A stretch of 16,157 nt of DNA from Comamonadaceae bacterium (GTDB taxonomy: Bacteria; Pseudomonadota; Gammaproteobacteria; Burkholderiales; Burkholderiaceae), in the NCBI GenBank assembly GCA_947484245.1, contig CANKOT010000048.1, forward strand, positions 1-16,157, given 5' to 3'. Below the pieces are notes generated by a model. That model worked only from the letters and a program-made list of their open reading frames with translations, had not been told where the DNA came from and made no database searches. The translations under genes and the position numbers were made by a program. Position 1 is the first letter of the stretch. The number at the start of each line of letters is the position of its first letter. Of the stretch, positions 8,562 through 13,807 are shown one piece after another.

Positions 8562-8966
8562 ATGTCACAAGAAATGTTCAGAGTGCTACAGCCAGAAGGC
8601 TGGGCGCCTGCCAAGGGCTATGCCAACGGCATTGCTGCGCGCGGCGAGATGGTGTTTGTTGCAGGCATGATTGGCTGGAATGGGCAGTGTCAATTTGAGA
8701 CCGATGATTTTGTAGCGCAGTGCAAGCAAGCACTGCAAAACATCGTGGCGACCTTGGCTTGTGCAGGCGCAGGCCCAGAACACATGGCCCGTATGACTTG
8801 GTATGTGAAAGACAAAAAAGAATACATCGTGCGAGGGCGCGAACTGGGCAAGGTCTACCAAGAAGTGATGGGTAAAAACTACCCCGCTATGACCTTGGTT
8901 CAAGTGGCCGACTTGGTGGAAGACCGCGCCCTGGTGGAAATTGAAGTGACGGCTGTCAAGCCTTGA
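8562..8966 (+). CDS. RidA/YjgF-family protein lacking the canonical arginine
   Basis: This 134-residue protein has the RidA fold pattern: VFVAGMIGWN, QCKQALQNIVATLACAGAGPEHM, YVKDKKEY and the C-terminal VEIEVTAVKP. Archetypal RidA proteins hydrolyse reactive enamines and imines and use an Arg in the PARS motif; here the segment reads YPAMTLVQV, with Met110 in its place. Such Arg-less members belong to less understood Rid subgroups, so deaminase activity should not be assumed. The context is still suggestive, because the product of 2-aminobenzoyl-CoA monooxygenase/reductase is an amino-oxocyclohexene, in effect an enamine, whose nitrogen must be released. AAGGAG (8551-8556) lies 5 nt before the ATG and overlaps the ligase stop region. 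This is the last intact gene of the operon. Confidence 0.88.
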   Translation: MSQEMFRVLQPEGWAPAKGYANGIAARGEMVFVAGMIGWNGQCQFETDDFVAQCKQALQNIVATLACAGAGPEHMARMTWYVKDKKEYIVRGRELGKVYQEVMGKNYPAMTLVQVADLVEDRALVEIEVTAVKP

Positions 8967-8968
8967 TT

Positions 8969-9082
8969 GCGCGCTTTAAATTGCCGCGCCGAGTGGTGTT
9001 TGTGGACGGGCTACCCAAAAGCGCTTTGGGCAAGGTGCAAAAGCCTATTCTCCAGAAACAACTCATGTCTTTGAATTCTTAG
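8969..9082 (+). pseudogene. Remnant C-terminus of an AMP-dependent acyl-CoA synthetase
   Basis: Directly after the RidA stop, an open frame with no start of its own encodes ARFKLPRRVVFVDGLPKSAL followed by GKVQKPILQKQLMSLNS and TAG (9080-9082). This is the terminal lid of an ANL-superfamily ligase, including the G-K pair with the catalytic Lys (compare PRTETGKLQR in the intact ligase upstream). It differs enough from that intact ligase not to be a fresh duplicate. The best explanation is a leftover 3' end of a second ligase gene, of malonyl-CoA or fatty-acyl-CoA synthetase type, truncated by deletion or by insertion of the neighbouring operon. It is too short to be functional. Confidence 0.75.
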
Positions 9083-9088
9083 ACAATG

Positions 9089-9097
9089 TGGTATCAA
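9089..9097 (+). promoter_or_regulatory. Possible extended -10 promoter for the NnrU-family gene
   Basis: TGG-TATCAA (9089-9097) resembles an extended -10 element. A TTGAAT at 9071-9076 gives a poor -35 with a 15-bp spacer. It lies 20 nt before the ATG at 9117, so the leader would be very short. The evidence is weak; read-through from the upstream operon is equally possible because no terminator is evident. Confidence 0.25.
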
Positions 9098-9116
9098 ATC
9101 TCACAAAGGGTTTTCA

Positions 9117-9740
9117 ATGACACAGTTGATTTTGGGCTTGATCTTGTTTCTGGGCGCACACTCTGTTCGCATGGTGGCGGATGGCTGGCGAACCCGCTGC
9201 ATTGAGGCGTGGGGTGATAAAACTTTCAAGGGTGTTTATGCCCTTGTCGCCCTCCTTGGCTTTTACTTGCTGGTGGTGGGTTATGGCGAAGCAAGGCTGG
9301 AAACTGTGGCGCTTTGGAATCCGCCCCGTTTTACCAAACACATCAGCATACTTTTGATGCTGTTTTCAAGCATTCTCTTGATGGCCGCCTACATTCCTCG
9401 CAACCATTTCAAAATGCGCATGGGGCACCCCATGGTCTTGTCTGTCAAGGTCTGGGCTTTGTCGCACTTGATTGCTAACGGCAATTTGGCTGATATTGTG
9501 TTGTTTGGCGCTTTTTTAATTTGGGCGGTTTTGAACTTCAGGTCTGCACGTGCGCGTGACCGTGCGATGAGTTTGAATGCAGCACAAGATGCAGCAGATT
9601 TGACGCTTTCTGAAAGTGAAACAAAGAATCAAGCCAAGTTGCTTTCAACAGTCATCACCCTGGTGGGTGGCATGGCGATTTGGGCCTTGATCACGTTTGT
9701 CCTGCATGCCAAACTTGTTGGCGTTTCACCCATGGGTTAA
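9117..9740 (+). CDS. NnrU-family integral membrane protein
   Basis: This 207-residue hydrophobic protein has predicted membrane segments at about 3-18, 39-57, 76-94, 105-120, 123-141 and 177-197. The motifs GAHSVRMVADGWR at the N-terminus, GHPMVLSVKVWALSHLIANG (103-122) and LFGAFLIWAVLNF are characteristic of NnrU. NnrU was first linked to expression of nitrite and nitric oxide reductases in Rhodobacter, but the family is widespread and its biochemical role is unsettled. No denitrification gene is present here, so that function cannot be inferred from context. The ribosome site AAAGGG (9105-9110) lies 6 nt before the ATG. A hydrophilic stretch at about 142-176, between the last two helices, is rich in Asp, Glu and Ser. 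Confidence 0.87.
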   Translation: MTQLILGLILFLGAHSVRMVADGWRTRCIEAWGDKTFKGVYALVALLGFYLLVVGYGEARLETVALWNPPRFTKHISILLMLFSSILLMAAYIPRNHFKMRMGHPMVLSVKVWALSHLIANGNLADIVLFGAFLIWAVLNFRSARARDRAMSLNAAQDAADLTLSESETKNQAKLLSTVITLVGGMAIWALITFVLHAKLVGVSPMG

Positions 9741-9764
9741 AGAGCCCTTCAGCGAGAAAAAAGC

Positions 9765-10325
9765 ATGCCTGTTATTTCTGTCACCCTACTGCCTGGCTAC
9801 CCTGAAGAGGCCCAACATCGCTTGGTCCAAAGTTTGGCCAAAACAGCGCGATCTGTGATTGACGCCAGCGATGCCGGCACCACAGTGTTCATTCAAGAAG
9901 TGAGTACCTATCGCCGTGATGGACGCGTGTTTGAACAGGGAGGTGCAGTATTGCCAGACGCCTGTCAGCTGGTGGCTCAATTTTTGGCCTTGATGTCGCA
10001 ACGTGATTTGGCGGGTGCACAAAAATGTTTGGCCGCAGATTTCCAAATGACGTTTCCGGGGGGGCAGTCCATGACGCAACTCGCAGAATTGATGACGTGG
10101 GCGTCGACAAGGTATCGCAGCATCGCCAAAACTAACATGGCCTTGGATGAATCTTGGCAAGGTGACAAGACGGTTGTTTTCTGCCGTGGCGTCTTGAGTG
10201 GCGAATGGCCAGACGGCACTGCGTTCAAAGATATTCGATTCATCGATCGATTTGAGCTTGTCAAAGGCTTGATTGCAAGACAGGATGTTTGGAACGATTT
10301 GGCAGAAATGCGGCCAAAAGTTTGA
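9765..10325 (+). CDS. Tautomerase-like / NTF2 (SnoaL)-like fusion protein
   Basis: This 186-residue protein appears to join two small folds. Residues 2-60 resemble the 4-oxalocrotonate tautomerase group: MPVISVTLLPGYPEEAQHRL provides the Pro that becomes the N-terminal catalytic residue, followed by a helix and the strand TTVFIQEV. By hand alignment, the two arginines of 4-oxalocrotonate tautomerase (Arg11, Arg39) are Tyr and Thr here, so the reaction would differ. Residues about 65-186 look like an NTF2/SnoaL cone domain: LVAQFLALMSQRDLAGAQKC, then FQMTFPGGQ and FKDIRFIDRFELVKGLI, a pattern used by small isomerases, hydratases and ketosteroid-isomerase-like enzymes. No strong ribosome site is visible (GCGAGAAAAAAGC before the ATG). 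It lies between the NnrU-family gene and the dehalogenase-like gene, probably in one transcript. The substrate is unknown. Confidence 0.7.
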   Translation: MPVISVTLLPGYPEEAQHRLVQSLAKTARSVIDASDAGTTVFIQEVSTYRRDGRVFEQGGAVLPDACQLVAQFLALMSQRDLAGAQKCLAADFQMTFPGGQSMTQLAELMTWASTRYRSIAKTNMALDESWQGDKTVVFCRGVLSGEWPDGTAFKDIRFIDRFELVKGLIARQDVWNDLAEMRPKV

Positions 10326-10360
10326 TTGCCAATTTGACAGCAACCCGCGAAAATATCGGC

Positions 10361-11326
10361 ATGAGTACCAACGACCTCCCCACCACAGAATCACTCAGCA
10401 CCTGGTTTGATGGTTTTGAGAAAAGACAGTTCAATGTGAATGGGGTGGTGGTCTGTGCGCGCATCTCTGCCAATTGGTTGAACCAATTAGACAAGCCCGT
10501 CTTGGTGTTGTTGCATGGCTTTCCGCAAACACATGTGATGTGGCACCGCGCAGCGCAAACCCTCAAACACGACTATCGCTTGGTCTTGCCCGATTTGCGT
10601 GGCTACGGCGACTCCTCACATGCACCAGGCTTGCCCGACCACAGCAACTACAGCAAAAGGGCCATGGCGCAAGATGTGGTGGGCTTGCTTGATCAACTCA
10701 ATGTGGGCGATTTCTTTTTGTGTGGCCACGACCGTGGCGGCCGCGTGGCGCACCGGTTGGCGGTCGACTATCCAGCGCGTGTTCGCCGCTTGTGCGTTTT
10801 AGACATTGCCCCCACGCTCGACATGTACAAGCGCACTGACATGGCGTTTGCGCGAGCTTATTACCATTGGTTTCACCTGATTCAGCCCAGCCCCTTGCCC
10901 GAGAAAATGATTGGCGGCAACGTGCTGCATTACTTGCACACCAAGTTGGGCGGATGGGGCTCACAAGGCACTTCCTTCATTGAGCCTGAGGCCATGGCCG
11001 AATATGAGCGAAGCATGAATTTGCAGCCTGAGCAGGCTGGCGATTTAATGCCTGCCGTCCACACTGCTTGCGAAGATTACCGTGCCAGTGCAGGCATTGA
11101 TTTGGTTCACGATACAGAAAGTCGCGCTCAGGGTCTCCAGATTCGATGCGATTTGTTGGTGCTGTGGGGCGATCGCGGCGTGGTTCACAAAATGTTCAAA
11201 CCCCTTGAGCTTTGGCAAGCGCAATGCGCAGGTACAGTATCGGGCCATGTGGTGCCTTCAGGTCACTTCATTCCAGAAGAGTTGCCCCATCTCACTGTTG
11301 AAAGTCTCCGCGCCTTCATGGTCTGA
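10361..11326 (+). CDS. Alpha/beta hydrolase, probable haloacetate (fluoroacetate) dehalogenase
   Basis: This 321-residue alpha/beta hydrolase closely follows fluoroacetate dehalogenase (EC 3.8.1.3), which replaces the halogen of a haloacetate with hydroxyl. It has LLHGFPQTHVMWH, DLRGYGDSS, the nucleophile motif GHDRGGR (Asp124, with Arg125 and Arg128 as carboxylate binders), the acid VLDIAPT (Asp148), YYHWFHLIQP (His169, Trp170, halide pocket), EDYRA (Tyr240, halide pocket) and the base PSGHF (His302). All correspond to the known D-H-D triad and the His/Trp/Tyr halide site. The start is ATG 10361 without a clear ribosome site; a TTG at 10322 overlapping the previous stop would extend it by 13 residues. 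It needs no cofactor and is probably cytoplasmic. Epoxide hydrolase activity is the main alternative, but the HW...Y set argues for dehalogenation. Confidence 0.8.
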   Translation: MSTNDLPTTESLSTWFDGFEKRQFNVNGVVVCARISANWLNQLDKPVLVLLHGFPQTHVMWHRAAQTLKHDYRLVLPDLRGYGDSSHAPGLPDHSNYSKRAMAQDVVGLLDQLNVGDFFLCGHDRGGRVAHRLAVDYPARVRRLCVLDIAPTLDMYKRTDMAFARAYYHWFHLIQPSPLPEKMIGGNVLHYLHTKLGGWGSQGTSFIEPEAMAEYERSMNLQPEQAGDLMPAVHTACEDYRASAGIDLVHDTESRAQGLQIRCDLLVLWGDRGVVHKMFKPLELWQAQCAGTVSGHVVPSGHFIPEELPHLTVESLRAFMV

Positions 11327-11376
11327 CAATAAAGCGCATCTCGCAAAGTGCCCTTGATGGGCAAAGCCCAAAACAT

Positions 11377-12150
11377 TCAGTGGGCGCCGCAGCACCGCTT
11401 GTATTTCTTACCACTGCCGCAGCTGCAGACATCGTTGCGCCCTGGGCTTGCTTCTTTGATGACCTGTGTAACGCGCGGGCCAATGTTGCGCCAAATTTCA
11501 CGCAGATCGTAAACAGCCCAGAGGGCTTCGCCATACACATTCAAGCGAGGCTCGCTGACACTCAAAGGACCGTCTTCACTGAGGGCAGACAGTGTGGGCT
11601 CGTCCGTGTCATCCTCGGTGAGTGCCACAATGGCTTCAAGTGCGGTATCGTGCCACTGCGCAGACTCTTTGTCCTTGGGCGCTGTCCATTCGTCAGGCCA
11701 ATTTTCTACGGCAAACATGAAGCCCAAAGCCCACACCTGCGCAAAGGCAGGAATTTCTTCACTGCCAATTTCTGCGCGTTCTTCGGCAGGCAAACTGGCA
11801 ATGGCACCTCTCACATCCATCACTTCTGGTGCATAAGCACTGTCTTCGTCGAGGGCTTTGATTTCAGTGTCTAAGGATTTTTTGACTTCATCAAAGCGTT
11901 GTTGCCAGAGACTCAAGAATTTGACTTTTTGCGCTTCATCTAAAAAGCCTGCACCATCACCATCACCATCATCGTCAAGCCCCAGCAAAACGGGCAACCA
12001 TTCAGCTTCGGGAAGGAGGCGGCGACAACAGATGAGGGCCACCATGAAGCCCTCACAAAATTCCCATTGCGGGGTTTCTTCGCAGCGTGTGCGCAAATCG
12101 TCCAAGATGTCGTCGAGAGCGTCAAAGTCTTCAGGTTGCAAGCCGGTCAT
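11377..12150 (-). CDS. UPF0149 (YecA/YgfB-like) protein with C-terminal SEC-C zinc motif
   Basis: This 257-residue acidic protein has a helical N-terminal UPF0149 domain (FCEGFMVALICCRRLLPEAEW near residue 31, and VWALGFMFAVENWPDEW in the middle) and a C-terminal SEC-C motif with Cys242, Cys244, Cys253, Cys254 and His257 (DVCSCGSGKKYKRCCG). SEC-C motifs bind zinc and occur in SecA and other proteins that contact ribosomes or Sec components; the role of this protein is unknown. Residues 61-72 (DGDGDGAGFLDE) match the ligand spacing of an EF-hand loop. ATG 12150 is the first usable start: an in-frame TGA, which is also the stop of the upstream PIN gene, lies 15 nt before it. The ribosome site is weak (only GGAA is visible). 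It is the last gene of the minus-strand cluster and converges on the dehalogenase gene. Confidence 0.87.
   Translation of the reverse strand: MTGLQPEDFDALDDILDDLRTRCEETPQWEFCEGFMVALICCRRLLPEAEWLPVLLGLDDDGDGDGAGFLDEAQKVKFLSLWQQRFDEVKKSLDTEIKALDEDSAYAPEVMDVRGAIASLPAEERAEIGSEEIPAFAQVWALGFMFAVENWPDEWTAPKDKESAQWHDTALEAIVALTEDDTDEPTLSALSEDGPLSVSEPRLNVYGEALWAVYDLREIWRNIGPRVTQVIKEASPGRNDVCSCGSGKKYKRCCGAH
11953..11970 (+). repeat. Three-copy hexanucleotide tandem repeat (ACCATC)
   Basis: ACCATC is repeated three times in frame within the UPF0149 gene. On the coding strand it encodes alternating Asp-Gly, making the acidic loop at residues 61-66. Copy-number changes would preserve the reading frame. 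Confidence 0.7.
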
Positions 12151-12165
12151 AAGGAGTTCCAGTGT

Positions 12166-12615
12166 TCAGGTAGCAGGAATTTGGGCTGGATTGAGAACCA
12201 CGCCAGATTGAAGCAGTCTTTTCTTCATGCACAAAATGGCGGCGTCTTTGCTTAGCAAAGGAACGGCATGGGCCACTGCCAGATCGATGAATTTTTGATC
12301 GTCAGGATCTTTGCAAGTACAAGAAGCTTTGCTCGCTGGCTCTGCGGTTATGCAGTGTTCATCAAAGCGATTCAAAATATCTTGCGCTTGAATACTGGAC
12401 TTGGCCATGCGCTTCATGATGTGGGGGTAGGTGAGAACGCGTGCTAATTCATCGCGCATGCTGGCGGTGGCCAAGTGAGAAACGGCACCACTTTGCAAAG
12501 CAGCGCGCAAAGGCACTGTGGCTGGATCTTCAAACAGCCACAGATCCAGCACGATGTTGGTGTCGATCACCCAGGCTTGCGCAGCAGGCCTAGCCTGAAC
12601 CTCAGAGCTTGTCAC
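12166..12615 (-). CDS. PIN-domain nuclease (PIN_3 type), no antitoxin visible
   Basis: This 149-residue PIN-domain protein has the metal-binding acidic residues of the fold: Asp18 and Asp24 (VIDTNIVLD), Glu56 (MRDELARVL), Asp105/Asp106 (KDPDDQKFIDLA) and Asp124 (LLSKDAAIL). It resembles proteins annotated as putative toxin-antitoxin toxin component, PIN family. No small DNA-binding antitoxin gene lies on either side. Instead, its GTG start overlaps the last 14 nt of the upstream rRNA methyltransferase gene, with AAGGG about 8 nt before the start, so the two are probably translated together. This suggests an RNA-processing or quality-control role rather than an addiction module, but that is inference. 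Later ATG codons would remove the first catalytic Asp. Confidence 0.85.
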   Translation of the reverse strand: MTSSEVQARPAAQAWVIDTNIVLDLWLFEDPATVPLRAALQSGAVSHLATASMRDELARVLTYPHIMKRMAKSSIQAQDILNRFDEHCITAEPASKASCTCKDPDDQKFIDLAVAHAVPLLSKDAAILCMKKRLLQSGVVLNPAQIPAT

Positions 12616-13807
12616 GCGCAGAGCCCTTCATGAGGTCAAAGCGAAACATTCGGCATTCAATGGGGCCATTCCACATTGGCACGCGGCGGGATTCTTTGAG
12701 GCGCATTTTGGAGGGCAGCTTCAAATCAGGTGTGAGCATCCAAGCGGTCCAGCCGTTGTAGTTCTTTTTCCAATGCGAGGCCAGTTGCGAGAAGAACTCG
12801 CCGCCATCGTCACCTTCGGCAATTTCACGCGCACGGCTTGAAACGCCCGCCACACCGGCCGCCTCAATGCGCTCGCCATAGGGTGGGTTGAGAAGCATCA
12901 AGCCAGGCGTCTCGCAAGGTGGCATGCGCTGAAGTGCGTCACCGCCCCGCGCTTGCACCACTTGGCCGACGCCAGCTCGCTCTGCGTTGCGCTGCGTGAA
13001 GTCGACCATGCGGAAGGCTACATCTGAAGCATGAATTTCGGCGGTGGGTGCGTGTTCTAGTGCACGCGCATCGTCTTGCAAGGCTTGCCAAACGTGGGGC
13101 TGGAAAGGGAGCAATTTTTCGAAGCCAAAGCGGCGCATGATGCCAGGCGCAATGCCACAGGCAATTTGCGCGGCTTCAATGGCAATGGTGCCACTGCCGC
13201 AGCAGGGGTCGTACAAAGGCGTTTGAGCATCCCAGCCACTGGCGGCCAACATGGCTGCTGCCAAGGTTTCTTTAAGAGGCGCATCGCCTTTGTCTTCGCG
13301 CCAACCGCGTTTGAACAAAGGTTCGCCAGAGGTGTCCATGTACAGGGTGCAGCTGTCTGTGGTGAGGTGTACATAAATGCGCACATCGGGCCACTGCGTG
13401 TTGACGTCGGGTCGCTCGCCACGTTTGGCGCGAAAACGATCGGCTACGGCATCTTTGATTTTGAGCGCGGCAAAGTTGAGGCTGGTGAGCGGGCTGTGTT
13501 GTGCCGTAATTTCAATTTTGAAGGTTTGCTTGGTGGTGAACCAAATTTCCCAAGCCACAGCACTGGCTGCGTCGTACAAATCTTTTTCATTGCGATACAA
13601 AGTTTGCGACAGTTGAATCAAGACACGTTGAGTGAGTCGGCTGTGCAGGTTCAGGCGCATGGCTTCGCGCCAAGATGCGTTGGCCATGACGCCACCGCGA
13701 CCGGTGAGCAGGTCGTTGCCCGTGAGGCCGGTAAGCTGATGCACCTCGTCGGCCAGCAAGCCTTCAACGCCGGCGGCGCAAGGCATAAAGAGTTGAAGCG
13801 AATTCAC
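12602..13807 (-). CDS. rlmL: RlmL-type 23S rRNA guanine-N2 methyltransferase (THUMP domain)
   Basis: This 401-residue class I SAM-dependent RNA methyltransferase has an N-terminal ferredoxin-like/THUMP region (about 1-160, beginning LFMPCAAGVEGLLADEV), the SAM-binding motif YDPCCGSGTIAIEAA (Asp200-Thr207) and the catalytic NPPYGERI (Asn307-Tyr310) typical of N-methylation of exocyclic amines. It corresponds to the RlmL half of E. coli RlmKL, which modifies G2445 of 23S rRNA, without the fused RlmK half. Older annotations call such proteins putative N6-adenine DNA methylases. The GTG start overlaps the rpoN stop as GTGA; an ATG seven codons later is the alternative, but the GTG keeps the usual N-terminus. 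The exact target base is inferred from family only. Confidence 0.87.
   Translation of the reverse strand: MNSLQLFMPCAAGVEGLLADEVHQLTGLTGNDLLTGRGGVMANASWREAMRLNLHSRLTQRVLIQLSQTLYRNEKDLYDAASAVAWEIWFTTKQTFKIEITAQHSPLTSLNFAALKIKDAVADRFRAKRGERPDVNTQWPDVRIYVHLTTDSCTLYMDTSGEPLFKRGWREDKGDAPLKETLAAAMLAASGWDAQTPLYDPCCGSGTIAIEAAQIACGIAPGIMRRFGFEKLLPFQPHVWQALQDDARALEHAPTAEIHASDVAFRMVDFTQRNAERAGVGQVVQARGGDALQRMPPCETPGLMLLNPPYGERIEAAGVAGVSSRAREIAEGDDGGEFFSQLASHWKKNYNGWTAWMLTPDLKLPSKMRLKESRRVPMWNGPIECRMFRFDLMKGSARDKL

Noticed and set aside
9014..9030. Hairpin CCCAAA-AGCGC-TTTGGG after the catabolic operon
   Set aside because: There is no following T-run, and it falls within the sequence of the ligase remnant, so it is probably incidental to former coding sequence.
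9117..9740. Denitrification locus suggested by the NnrU-family gene
   Set aside because: No nitrite or nitric oxide reductase genes or regulators are nearby; the family is too widespread to infer this.
10334..10339. Perfect -35 hexamer TTGACA before the dehalogenase-like gene
   Set aside because: No acceptable -10 box occurs 16-18 bp downstream: that position falls on the start codon, and AATATC is only 12 bp away.
9786..10394. Open frame of about 200 codons on the - strand opposite the tautomerase/NTF2 gene
   Set aside because: The + strand frame has clear protein-family features; the antisense product is a mix of Cys, His and Arg with no motif.
11349..11370. Possible bidirectional terminator between the convergent genes (TGCCC/GGGCA and TGGGC/GCCCA hairpins)
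   Set aside because: The stems are only 5 bp, mutually exclusive, and have no T-run on either strand.
12166..12615. Toxin-antitoxin module
   Set aside because: Only the PIN half is present. The adjacent genes are an rRNA methyltransferase and a 257-residue UPF0149 protein, neither of which looks like an antitoxin.
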